Shown in pieces: positions 17,076 to 24,961 of a DNA stretch of 45,174 bases. The stretch comes from Burkholderiales bacterium. Its GTDB lineage: Bacteria; Pseudomonadota; Gammaproteobacteria; Burkholderiales; Burkholderiaceae_C. The stretch covers positions 1 to 45,174 of the forward strand of contig JAUVYR010000007.1 of the NCBI GenBank assembly GCA_030602985.1. Direction: 5' to 3'. The translations under genes and the position numbers were made by a program. Position 1 is the first letter of the stretch. Every line of letters starts with the position of its first letter. The notes beneath the pieces were generated by a model. That model saw nothing but the letters and a program-made list of their open reading frames with translations, was not told the origin of the DNA and did not search any database.

Positions 17076-19478
17076 ATGAATCGTTTCACTGTGAAACAAG
17101 TCGCCGTGCTCGGTGCCGGCGTGATGGGGGCGCAGATTGCCGCGCACCTCGTCAACTGCCAGGTGCCCGTCATCCTGTTCGATCTGCCTGACACGAAATC
17201 GGCAGACAAGAACGGCATCGTCACCCGCGCGGTGGCCAACCTCAAGAAGCTCAAGCCCAGCCCGCTGGGCGTGGCTGCTGATGCCGACCTGATCCAGCCC
17301 GCCAACTACGAAGAGCACCTGGAGCTGCTGCGTGGTTGCGACCTGATCATCGAAGCCATTGCCGAGCGCATGGACTGGAAGCGCGACCTCTACGCGAAAA
17401 TCGCTCCGTTCGTGGCGGAGGGCGCGTTGCTGGCCTCCAACACCTCGGGCCTGTCCATCGGCGCGCTGTCCGAAGCCCTGCCCGAAGCCCTGCGTCCGCG
17501 CTTCTGCGGCATCCACTTCTTCAACCCCCCGCGCTATATGCCGCTGGTGGAACTGATCGCCACGCCGACTACTCAGCCACACGTGCTGGACCAGCTCGAA
17601 GCCTTCGTGACCACCGGTCTGTGCAAGAGCGTGGTGCGCGCCAAGGACACCCCCAACTTCGTGGCCAACCGCATCGGCATTGCCGGCATGTTGTCCACCA
17701 TGAAGGAAGCAGAACGCTTTGGCCTGACTTTCGATGTGGTCGATGACCTGACCGGCAAGCGCCTGGGGCGCGCCAGCAGCGGCACCTTCCGCACCGCCGA
17801 CGTGGTGGGCCTGGACACCATGGCCCACGTCATCAAGACGCTGCAGGACACCCTCAGCCCCGAGACCGATCCGTTCTACGGCAGTTTTGGTACGCCCGAG
17901 GTGCTCAAGACGCTGCTGGAAATGGGCAACCTGGGCCAGAAAACCAAGGCCGGTTTCTTCAAGAAGGTCGGGCGCGACATCATGCGCTTCGAGCTGGAGA
18001 GCAAGGACTACGTGCCCGCCGGCCAGAAGGCCGATGAGGTCTATGGTCGCATGCTCAAGAAGCCAGCCGTCGAGCGTCTGAAGCTGCTGCGCAACGCCGA
18101 AGGGCCGCAGGGGCAATTCCTGTGGGCCATTCTGCGTAACGGCTTCCACTACGCCGCCGTGCACCTGTCCACCATCGCTGACACCGCGCGAGATGTGGAC
18201 CAGGCCATGCGCTGGGGCTTTGGTATGCAGCAGGGCCCCTTCGAGCTGTGGCAGGAAGCTGGCTGGCTGGAAGTGGCCCAGATGATCCAGGAAGACATCG
18301 CCGCAGGCAAGACGCTGTGCGACGCGCCCCTGCCCGACTGGGTATTCAAGGGCCCGGTGGCCGATCGTGGTGGTGTGCACCAGCCGGAAGGATCGTGGAA
18401 CCCCACCAGCGGCCAGTTCCAGGCGAAGCGTGATCTGCCGGTGTATCAGCGCCAGCTGTTCCGCGAGCAATTGCTGGGCGAGAACGCGCCGGTGTTCGAG
18501 ACGGCTGGCAAGACGATCCATGAAGATGCCGACATCCGCCTGTGGACGCTCGATGACGAAGTGCTGATCGCCAGCATCAAGAGCAAGATGCACGCGATCG
18601 GGCCCGGCGTGACCGAGGGTCTAAGCCGCGCCGTGGATCTCGCCGAAGCCAGCTACCAGGGTCTGGTGGTGTGGTCGGGTGACGAGCCCTTCAGCGTGGG
18701 CGCAGACCTTCAGGCCGTGATGCCCGCCTTCATCGCGGCCGGTGTGTCAGCCATTGAAGACGTGGAAGCCGAGCTGCAACGGGTCATGCTCAAGCTGCGT
18801 TACGCCCAGGTGCCTACCGTGGCTGCGATCCGTGGCATGGCGCTCGGTGGTGGTTGTGAGCTGGCCGTGCATTGCGCCAAGCGCGTCGCTCACATGGAGA
18901 GCTACATCGGTCTGGTCGAGGTGGGTGTGGGCCTGGTGCCTGGCGCCGGTGGTCTCACTTACATCGCCCGCCGCGCCGCAGAAATCGCCAAAGCCTCCAC
19001 CGGCAACGACCTGCTGCCCTTCCTCACCGAAGGCTTCAAAGCCGCCGCCATGGCCACCGTCGGCACCAGTGCCATCGAGAGTCGCAAGATCGGTTACCTG
19101 CTGGACAGCGACATCATTGTTCCTCACAAGGACGAACTGCTCTATGTGGCGGTGGCTCAAGCCAAGGCGATGTTCAATACCGGATACCGCCCGCCGCTCA
19201 AGCGCCTGTTCGCCGTGGGCGGTCGCTCGGCCAAGGCCACCATTCTGGGTTCGCTGGTCAACATGCGCGACGGCGGCTACATCAGCCAGCACGATTTCCA
19301 CATCGCCAGCCTGATCGCCAACGTCCTGACCGGCGGTGACGTCGAGGCCGGTACGCTGGTGAGCGAGGAATACCTCATGAAGCTGGAACGTCAGGCGTTC
19401 TGCAGTCTGATCGTGAATCCCAAGACGCAAGCGCGCATCCTGGGCATGCTGTCCACCGGCAAACCCCTGCGTAACTGA
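17076..19478 (+). CDS. 3-hydroxyacyl-CoA dehydrogenase / enoyl-CoA hydratase (FadN type)
   Basis: A bifunctional beta-oxidation enzyme of 800 aa. The dehydrogenase half is N-terminal: the Rossmann motif GAGVMGAQIAAH is at residues 13-24, EAIAERMDWK follows, and the catalytic histidine is in FCGIHFFNPP. The crotonase-fold hydratase half is C-terminal (from about residue 500), with the oxyanion-hole segment AIRGMALGGGCELAVHC and the catalytic-site stretch EVGVGLVPGAGGL. This order is that of FadN, opposite to E. coli FadB. ATG 17076 is chosen over an upstream TTG-type extension because AGGAC lies 6 nt ahead and the Rossmann strand begins directly. The thiolase gene starts 14 bp downstream. Confidence 0.95.
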   Translation: MNRFTVKQVAVLGAGVMGAQIAAHLVNCQVPVILFDLPDTKSADKNGIVTRAVANLKKLKPSPLGVAADADLIQPANYEEHLELLRGCDLIIEAIAERMDWKRDLYAKIAPFVAEGALLASNTSGLSIGALSEALPEALRPRFCGIHFFNPPRYMPLVELIATPTTQPHVLDQLEAFVTTGLCKSVVRAKDTPNFVANRIGIAGMLSTMKEAERFGLTFDVVDDLTGKRLGRASSGTFRTADVVGLDTMAHVIKTLQDTLSPETDPFYGSFGTPEVLKTLLEMGNLGQKTKAGFFKKVGRDIMRFELESKDYVPAGQKADEVYGRMLKKPAVERLKLLRNAEGPQGQFLWAILRNGFHYAAVHLSTIADTARDVDQAMRWGFGMQQGPFELWQEAGWLEVAQMIQEDIAAGKTLCDAPLPDWVFKGPVADRGGVHQPEGSWNPTSGQFQAKRDLPVYQRQLFREQLLGENAPVFETAGKTIHEDADIRLWTLDDEVLIASIKSKMHAIGPGVTEGLSRAVDLAEASYQGLVVWSGDEPFSVGADLQAVMPAFIAAGVSAIEDVEAELQRVMLKLRYAQVPTVAAIRGMALGGGCELAVHCAKRVAHMESYIGLVEVGVGLVPGAGGLTYIARRAAEIAKASTGNDLLPFLTEGFKAAAMATVGTSAIESRKIGYLLDSDIIVPHKDELLYVAVAQAKAMFNTGYRPPLKRLFAVGGRSAKATILGSLVNMRDGGYISQHDFHIASLIANVLTGGDVEAGTLVSEEYLMKLERQAFCSLIVNPKTQARILGMLSTGKPLRN

Positions 19479-19492
19479 AGCGGAGCACCGAC

Positions 19493-20728
19493 ATGAAACA
19501 AGTTCAAGACGCCTACATCGTCGCAGCCACCCGCACGCCTATTGGCAAGTCGCACAAAGGCTATTTCAAGCACACCCGCCCAGATGACCTTCTGGCCCAC
19601 GTGCTGCGCTCGGCGCTGGCCCAGGTGCCCAATCTGGACCCGGCCACCATCGAAGACGTGATTTGTGGTTGTGCCATTCCCGAGGCTCAACAAGGCCTGA
19701 ACGTGGCGCGCGTCGGCGCGGTGCTGGCTGGGCTGCCCAAGAGTGTGGGGGGCATTACCGTCAACCGATTCTGCGCCTCAGGCCTGAGCGCGGTGCAGAT
19801 GGCCGCCGACCGGATTCGCGTCGGCGAGTCCGACGTGATGATCGCCGCGGGCGTGGAAAGCATGAGCATGGTGCCCATGATGGGCAACTCACCCAGCCTG
19901 TCGCCCACCGTGTTTGCCAACACCGACAACGTGGACGACTACGGCATTGCCTACGGCATGGGGCTGACTGCTGAAAAAGTGGCGCAGCAGTGGAAAGTGT
20001 CGCGCGACGCGCAGGACGCCTTTGCCCTGCAATCGCACCAGCGTGCCATCAAAGCCCAGCAGGCGGGCGAATTCGCCAACGAGATCACGCCGGTGGAAGT
20101 CACCCAGCGCGAGTTGGATCTGGCCAGTGGTGAGGTGCGTTATTCGACACGCACGGTGAATCTGGATGAGGGCGCAAGACCCGATACCTCGCTGGAAGGC
20201 TTGGGCAAACTGAAACCCGCCTTCGCCATTCCCCGTCGTGCCGACCTGACTCCTACCGGTCTGGGTTCCGTGACGGCGGGCAACAGCTCGCAAACCTCAG
20301 ATGGCGCCGGTGCCCTGATCCTGGCCAGCGAAGCAGCGGTCAAGCGTTTCGGCCTCACTCCGTTGGCCCGTTTCGTGAGCTACGCTTCGCGAGGCGTGCC
20401 GCCGCATATCATGGGCATTGGTCCGATCGAAGCGATTCCAGCGGCGCTCAAGGCCGGTGGTCTGTCGCAGAATGACCTGGACTGGATCGAACTGAACGAG
20501 GCGTTCGCCGCCCAGTCGCTGGCGGTGATGAACCAGCTCGGTCTGGACCCGGCCAAAGTCAACCCCATCGGGGGCGCGATCGCGCTGGGGCACCCATTGG
20601 GAGCCACCGGAGCTATCCGTTCGGCGACAGTGGTTCATGCCTTGAAGCGTCACAATCAGCGTTATGGCATGGTGACCATGTGTGTGGGAATGGGCCAGGG
20701 CGCAGCAGGGATTTTCGAGCGCGTCTGA
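19493..20728 (+). CDS. fadA: acetyl-CoA C-acyltransferase (beta-oxidation thiolase)
   Basis: Cleaves 3-ketoacyl-CoA with CoA to give acetyl-CoA and a shortened acyl-CoA. It is 411 aa. The nucleophilic cysteine is Cys94 in NRFCASGLSAVQ, the general-base histidine is His367 in GGAIALGHPLGATGA, and the second cysteine is Cys397 in MCVGMGQGAAGIF. The length and motifs are of the degradative thiolase I/FadA class, and pairing with a FadN-type gene supports degradation over synthesis. The ribosome-binding site CGGAG precedes the ATG. It ends 31 bp before the TesB-like gene. Confidence 0.94.
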   Translation: MKQVQDAYIVAATRTPIGKSHKGYFKHTRPDDLLAHVLRSALAQVPNLDPATIEDVICGCAIPEAQQGLNVARVGAVLAGLPKSVGGITVNRFCASGLSAVQMAADRIRVGESDVMIAAGVESMSMVPMMGNSPSLSPTVFANTDNVDDYGIAYGMGLTAEKVAQQWKVSRDAQDAFALQSHQRAIKAQQAGEFANEITPVEVTQRELDLASGEVRYSTRTVNLDEGARPDTSLEGLGKLKPAFAIPRRADLTPTGLGSVTAGNSSQTSDGAGALILASEAAVKRFGLTPLARFVSYASRGVPPHIMGIGPIEAIPAALKAGGLSQNDLDWIELNEAFAAQSLAVMNQLGLDPAKVNPIGGAIALGHPLGATGAIRSATVVHALKRHNQRYGMVTMCVGMGQGAAGIFERV

Positions 20729-20759
20729 ACCAGCCCCAGCCAGCGGCGAGGAGACCCTG

Positions 20760-21608
20760 TTGATCGATCAGAACACCCAGCGGGCTGAAGCCCATTCTTT
20801 TGATGAAGCCATGGCGCTTCAACCGCAGGGTTCCGGTCGCTGGCAGGGTCTTGCCCATCCGGGCTACCAGAACATGGTGGGGCCGTTTGGTGGCATCACC
20901 GCCGCCCAGGCCCTGAAAGCCGTGCTGCTCCACCCGGATCGCCTGGGTGAGCCCGTTTCGCTGACCGTGAACTTCGCGGCCGCCATCGATCCCGCCTTGC
21001 CTTTCACCATTCAGGCGGTGCCTGTGCGAACCAATCGGTCCACCCAGCACTGGACCCTGAGCATGGTGCAGCGCGATGCCATGGGCGAAGAACCCATCGT
21101 CCTGACGGGAACCGCCGTGACGGCCAAGCGCCGCACCACCTGGAGTGCGGTGGATGCCGTGATGCCCCCCGTGCCCGCTCCCCAGACCTTGCCCCGCGTG
21201 CCGGTGGTGAGTCATCTGGAATGGCTCAAGCGTTACGACTTTCGCCTGTGCGCAGGCAGCTTGCCCGTGCATTGGGACGATGCCGAAGCCGACAGTCTCA
21301 CCCAGCTGTGGATGAGGGACGATCCGCCCCGACCCATCGATTTCTGCAGCCTGACGGCCTGTGCCGATGCCTTTTTTCCGAGGGTCTGGCTGCGGCGTGC
21401 TCGCATGACCCCCGCAGGCACGGTATCCATGACGGTCTACATCCATGTCGGTACCGCTGAACTGGAAGCCTCGGGCACGCGTTATCTGCTGGGTCAGGCT
21501 CGGGCACAATCGTATTTCAACGGGTATTTCGACCAGAGCGCCCAGCTCTGGAATGAAACCGGCCACCTGCTGGCCACCACCCACCAGATCGTTTACTTCA
21601 AGGAATGA
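20760..21608 (+). CDS. acyl-CoA thioesterase II-like (TesB-type double hotdog) protein
   Basis: A 282-aa protein from a TTG start (20760) placed 5 nt after a strong ribosome-binding site, GAGGAGA (20748-20754). The ORF extending upstream overlaps fadA and is unlikely. The first hotdog (about residues 15-125) has GRWQGLAHPGYQNMVGPFGGITAAQALKA, and the second (about 150-280) has PIDFCSLTACADAFFPRVWLR, GTVSMTVYIHV and RAQSYFNGYFDQSAQLWNETGHLLATTHQ, as in TesB-like enzymes that hydrolyse medium/long-chain acyl-CoA. In this operon it may release CoA from dead-end acyl-CoAs. A downstream ATG (20811) would lose 17 residues. Confidence 0.82.
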   Translation: MIDQNTQRAEAHSFDEAMALQPQGSGRWQGLAHPGYQNMVGPFGGITAAQALKAVLLHPDRLGEPVSLTVNFAAAIDPALPFTIQAVPVRTNRSTQHWTLSMVQRDAMGEEPIVLTGTAVTAKRRTTWSAVDAVMPPVPAPQTLPRVPVVSHLEWLKRYDFRLCAGSLPVHWDDAEADSLTQLWMRDDPPRPIDFCSLTACADAFFPRVWLRRARMTPAGTVSMTVYIHVGTAELEASGTRYLLGQARAQSYFNGYFDQSAQLWNETGHLLATTHQIVYFKE

Positions 21609-21613
21609 CTCTC

Positions 21614-22378
21614 ATGTCCGACATCCTCACCCACGTCGAAGACGGCATCATGACGTTGACGTTCAACCGCCTGGCGCGCAAGAACTCCATCACCACCGCC
21701 ATGTACACCGCCCTGGCCGATGCCATTGAGCAGGCACAGGTCAATGACCGGATCCGTGTGGTGGTCATTCAGGGCGATGAATCGATATTCAGTGCCGGTA
21801 ATGACCTGGGGGATTTTCTGAACCAGCCGCCCGCTGGCGAGGATGCGCCTGTCTTCCGTTTTCTGCGCAACATCGCTACCTTTCCCAAGCCACTGGTGGC
21901 GGCAGTCTGTGGACCCGCCGTCGGCATTGGCACCACCCTGCTGTTTCACTGCGATCTGGTATATGCCGGCGACAACGCGGCTTTTTCCATGCCCTTCGTG
22001 AACCTGGGTCTGTGCGCCGAAGGGGCCTCCAGCCTGTTGGCGCCGCAGATGTTTGGCTACCACCGCGCTGCCGAAGCGTTGTTGCTCGGTGACGCCTTCT
22101 ATGCCGAAGCAGCTCTGGAAGTCGGTCTTGTCAACAAGGTATTGCCGCCCTCGGAGACCAATGCCTACGCCGCCCAGGTGGCCCGCAAGCTGGCGGCCAA
22201 GCCGATCAGCTCCCTGGTGGAAACCAAACGCCTGATGAAGAAAGGGCAGCAGACCGAAGTGCTCAAGGTCATGGCCGATGAAGGCGCCATTTTTGGGCGC
22301 ATGTTGCGCGAGCCTGCTGCCAAAGAGGCTTTTGCCGCTTTCATGCAGAAGCGTCAACCGGACTTCTCTCGTCTATGA
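21614..22378 (+). CDS. enoyl-CoA hydratase/isomerase family protein, ECI2-like delta3-delta2-enoyl-CoA isomerase
   Basis: A crotonase-fold enzyme of 254 aa. ATG 21614 has CAAGGA 9 nt ahead; the ATG at 21605 overlaps the previous stop and lacks spacing. The oxyanion-hole strand is AAVCGPAVGIGTTLLFHCDL. The catalytic acid appears to be Glu136 in FVNLGLCAEGASSLLAPQ. This places the glutamate as in ECI2-type enoyl-CoA isomerases (the PEGCSS-like stretch) rather than in the hydratase position. An isomerase would move cis-3 double bonds during breakdown of unsaturated fatty acids, complementing the hydratase half of the FadN-like protein. Hydratase activity cannot be excluded by eye. It overlaps the next gene by 4 nt. 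Confidence 0.85.
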   Translation: MSDILTHVEDGIMTLTFNRLARKNSITTAMYTALADAIEQAQVNDRIRVVVIQGDESIFSAGNDLGDFLNQPPAGEDAPVFRFLRNIATFPKPLVAAVCGPAVGIGTTLLFHCDLVYAGDNAAFSMPFVNLGLCAEGASSLLAPQMFGYHRAAEALLLGDAFYAEAALEVGLVNKVLPPSETNAYAAQVARKLAAKPISSLVETKRLMKKGQQTEVLKVMADEGAIFGRMLREPAAKEAFAAFMQKRQPDFSRL

Positions 22379-22869
22379 GCAAGGCCATCGTCCACCCGCC
22401 ATCGACGCCCATCGAGTTCGAGTCCGCATTTATCGAAGGCGTGCGCCAGATCTTTGAAGAAAAAATCGTCTTCAACACGGTTTTGGGCCTGAAGATCACA
22501 TCCATCACGCCGGAGCTGGTGACCGCGCGCATCGACATGCGGCCTGAGCTGGTCGGCCATTACGCCTACAACCGCATCCATGGTGGTGTGATCAGCGCTG
22601 GGCTCGATGCCATGGGTGGGCTCGCCGTGATGGCAGCCATCGGCGCGCGCCACATGGACGAATCGCCAGAGCAACGTTTGCACCGTTTTGCCAAACTGGG
22701 CACCATCGACCTCCGGATCGACTATTTGCGCCCAGGCATCGGTGAATGGTTTGAACTCAAGGCCGAGGTCTTGCGCCTCGGCTCGCGGGTGGCCACCACC
22801 CGGATGGGTTTCTACGCCGCCGACGGCAAGATGCTGTCCAGCGGCGCCGGTGCCTATATCGTCTCCTGA
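22375..22869 (+). CDS. YigI-like acyl-CoA thioesterase (PaaI/hotdog family)
   Basis: A 164-aa single-hotdog protein. The central stretch NRIHGGVISAGLDAMGGLAV contains the HGG catalytic-site motif, followed by LGTIDLRIDYLRPGIGEWFELKAEVLRLGSRVATTRMGFY. The GTIDLRIDYLRPG phrase is especially close to E. coli YigI, a medium/long-chain acyl-CoA thioesterase. The start ATG overlaps the isomerase stop (ATGA), so it is the last, coupled gene of the beta-oxidation operon. Its stop is 2 bp from the convergent zinc-finger gene, and no hairpin terminator is visible between them. Confidence 0.85.
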   Translation: MSKAIVHPPSTPIEFESAFIEGVRQIFEEKIVFNTVLGLKITSITPELVTARIDMRPELVGHYAYNRIHGGVISAGLDAMGGLAVMAAIGARHMDESPEQRLHRFAKLGTIDLRIDYLRPGIGEWFELKAEVLRLGSRVATTRMGFYAADGKMLSSGAGAYIVS

Positions 22870-22871
22870 AG

Positions 22872-23078
22872 TCAGTGGCCGTGGGCCACGACTTCTCCAG
22901 CCTTCAGCCGATACACGGTCCCACAATAGGGGCAACGCACTTCCCCGGTCTTGGCCACATCCAGGTACACCTTGGGGTGGCTGTTCCAGAGTTTCATGTC
23001 CGCCTGCGGGCTGGGACAGAAACCCCCCCCGTGGCTGTTCAGATCTTTGGCGGCAAGTTCGACAACGGCTTGGCTCAT
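22872..23078 (-). CDS. small zinc-finger protein (zf-CHCC family)
   Basis: A protein of 68 aa with the metal-binding pattern of the CHCC zinc-finger family, related to the NDUFS6 C-terminal domain: Cys in GGGFCPSP, His in SHPKVYLDV, and CPYC in EVRCPYCGTVYRL. The ATG at 23078 is 2 nt after the ilvE stop (TGA-AC-ATG); a GTG two codons earlier overlaps that stop. Synteny after ilvE is common in Burkholderiales. The function is unknown in bacteria, perhaps metal or RNA binding. Confidence 0.88.
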   Translation of the reverse strand: MSQAVVELAAKDLNSHGGGFCPSPQADMKLWNSHPKVYLDVAKTGEVRCPYCGTVYRLKAGEVVAHGH

Positions 23079-23080
23079 GT

Positions 23081-24016
23081 TCACACCTTGGTCAGCCAGT
23101 GGGCATATTGGGGGTTGCGGCCATTCACGATATCAAAAAAGGCCGTCTGCACTTTTTCAGTGATCGGGCCGCGGCTGCCTGCTCCGATCTCGATCCGGTC
23201 CAGTTCACGGATCGGGGTGACTTCTGCTGCGGTTCCGGTGAAAAAGGCTTCATCGGCAATGTAGACCTCATCGCGGGTGATGCGTTTTTGCACGATCTCC
23301 AGGCCCAGATCCTTGGCGATGTGGAACACGGTATTGCGCGTGATGCCGTTCAGGGCCCCGGCCGACAGGTCAGGCGTGTAGATCACCCCGTTTTTGATGA
23401 TGAAGAGGTTTTCTCCAGCCCCTTCGCTGACGAATCCGGCCGAATCAAGCAGCAACGCTTCATCGTAGCCCTCGTCCGTGGCCTCCATGTTGGCCAGGAT
23501 GGAGTTGGTGTAGTTGCTCACCGCCTTGGCTTGCGTCATGGTGATGTTGACATGGTGGCGGGTGTAGCTGCTCGTCTTCACGCGAATACCGCGCTTGAGG
23601 CCTTCTTCGCCCAGGTAGGCGCCCCATGCCCATGCGGCCACCATCAGGTGGATGGTGTTGCCTTTGGGTGACACGCCCAGTTTCTGGTCACCGACCCAGG
23701 TCAGCGGGCGGATATAACCGCTTTCCAGCCTATTTTCGCGAATCACAGCCTTCTGCGCTTCATTCACCTGTTCCTGGGTGAACGGAATTTTCATGCGCAG
23801 GATCTTGGCGCTGTTGAACAGGCGCTCAGTGTGTTCCTGCAGACGAAAAATGGCGGGTCCATGGATGGTGTTGTAGGCACGAACCCCTTCGAAAGCACCG
23901 CAACCGTAGTGCAGGGTGTGCGTCAGCACATGGATCTTGGCATCGCGCCAGTCCACCATCTGGCCATCCATCCAGATTTTGCCGTCGCGGTCGGACATGG
24001 AGGGGGTTGCAGTCAT
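23081..24016 (-). CDS. ilvE: branched-chain amino-acid aminotransferase
   Basis: A PLP enzyme of 311 aa interconverting Val/Leu/Ile with their 2-oxo acids. The Schiff-base lysine is Lys164 in QAKAVSNYTNS. Other class IV marks are HTLHYGCGAFEGVRAY, SGYIRPLTW, EALLLDSAGFVSEGAGENLFI and EAFFTGTAAEVTPI. ATG 24016 (MTATPSMSD) is chosen because a GAGG site lies 7 nt ahead; the ORF continues four codons upstream without one. It is transcribed together with the zinc-finger gene and is divergent from the flagellar-regulated unknown gene at 24216. Confidence 0.95.
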   Translation of the reverse strand: MTATPSMSDRDGKIWMDGQMVDWRDAKIHVLTHTLHYGCGAFEGVRAYNTIHGPAIFRLQEHTERLFNSAKILRMKIPFTQEQVNEAQKAVIRENRLESGYIRPLTWVGDQKLGVSPKGNTIHLMVAAWAWGAYLGEEGLKRGIRVKTSSYTRHHVNITMTQAKAVSNYTNSILANMEATDEGYDEALLLDSAGFVSEGAGENLFIIKNGVIYTPDLSAGALNGITRNTVFHIAKDLGLEIVQKRITRDEVYIADEAFFTGTAAEVTPIRELDRIEIGAGSRGPITEKVQTAFFDIVNGRNPQYAHWLTKV

Positions 24017-24093
24017 CTTTTGCCTCAAAATAAAATGTGAAAGTCAAGTGTGATCAACAGGGTTAAGCCCCGTCTTTTCCAGCGAATCTGATT

Positions 24094-24109
24094 TTACGGC
24101 CTGACGTAA
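24094..24109. repeat. inverted repeat in ilvE upstream region
   Basis: TTACG-gcctga-CGTAA forms a 5+5 inverted repeat 78 bp before the ilvE start. It is followed by an AT-rich dyad, CTTAAA (24111-24116) with TTTAAG (24126-24131). It may be a regulator site for ilvE; no regulator is known to me for it. Confidence 0.3.
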
Positions 24110-24135
24110 GCTTAAAAATTTTTTCTTTAAGACCC

Positions 24136-24162
24136 TAAAGTTTGTCCGTGAACTGCCGAAAT
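24136..24162 (+). promoter_or_regulatory. sigma-28 (FliA) promoter
   Basis: TAAAGTTT (24136-24143), exactly 11 bp, then GCCGAAAT (24155-24162). The FliA consensus is TAAAGTTT-N11-GCCGATAA, so the -35 is 8/8 and the -10 is 6/8 with ideal spacing. It lies 54 bp before the ATG of the unknown gene at 24216, which makes that gene a late flagellar-regulon member. Confidence 0.85.
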
Positions 24163-24215
24163 GAGAAGAAAGCGGGCATCCCGTCTGATCTTTTGACGCT
24201 CGCGAGGAGTTCGCC

Positions 24216-24956
24216 ATGCTGACCATTTCTTCTGTTGCTGTCTCTCCCGTCCCACCGCAGGCGCCAACGGTGGTTCGTGTGCAGCCGACTGCGCCTGTCA
24301 AGGCGAGCGACAACGTGTCTGCTGAGAATCAGGGAGTGGTGGCGCCTGTGACACCTGTGGGTGAAGGTTTCCGCGTCCAGGCAGGCGTGGCAACGCCCTC
24401 ATTGCCGCCTGTCAATCCCACCGGCGAAACGCCGCGGGTCAACAACTTCAACAATACTGCAACGCCCGAACGCCTGGGTGATGCGGTCGTGGTGTCGGCC
24501 GCACTTGCTCAGCGGTCAACAGCTGCTTTGGCAACCAGTGCACCGCGTAACGAGCCCTCCTTCCAGAATGCAAGGGATTCTTCAGCCGAAGAGGCCAATG
24601 AGGCGCGCCTGAATGCCGAGCCTCCAGACAGGGCCAACACGTCTTCAGCTCAGTTGAGCCCTGAAGCCCCCCGTTTGCGCGGTGAGTTGCCAGTCGAAGT
24701 GCAGAATCCGGCCATGGCAGCCATGGAAGCGCAGATCAACGACCTGCTACCCAATATCTGGTCGGCCAGTCGTGCGGCAGTGGATGTCCTGATCGGTGAA
24801 GAGGCCCGCGCAGCTGCCGCCGCGCGTTCTGAAATCCTCGCTGGTCGCGCTTCGGGGAATGCGGAGCGAGTGAATGAGGCGGCTGAAAACTACAACCGAA
24901 CCTCCAATTTGCCTGGTGAACCGAGCGCAGGCCGCAATATCGACCGTCTCGTCTAG
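24216..24956 (+). CDS. unknown protein, FliA-regulated, Pro/Ala-rich
   Basis: A 246-aa protein I do not recognise. It has a good ribosome-binding site (GAGGAG, 7 nt spacing) and a sigma-28 promoter 54 bp upstream. No signal peptide or membrane segment is seen. Residues 1 to about 165 are low complexity, rich in Pro, Ala, Val, Thr and Asn, and probably disordered (SPVPPQAPTVVRVQPTAPV, NNFNNTATPERLGD, EEANEARLNAEPPDRANTSS). The C-terminal 80 residues look helical (NPAMAAMEAQINDLLPNIW, then EEARAAAAARSEILAGRASG). A disordered, Thr/Ser/Pro-rich N-terminus is also typical of flagellar type III export substrates, so export or a filament/hook-associated role is possible but unproven. Its stop is 5 bp from the convergent cheB. 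Confidence 0.8.
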   Translation: MLTISSVAVSPVPPQAPTVVRVQPTAPVKASDNVSAENQGVVAPVTPVGEGFRVQAGVATPSLPPVNPTGETPRVNNFNNTATPERLGDAVVVSAALAQRSTAALATSAPRNEPSFQNARDSSAEEANEARLNAEPPDRANTSSAQLSPEAPRLRGELPVEVQNPAMAAMEAQINDLLPNIWSASRAAVDVLIGEEARAAAAARSEILAGRASGNAERVNEAAENYNRTSNLPGEPSAGRNIDRLV

Positions 24957-24961
24957 ACCGG

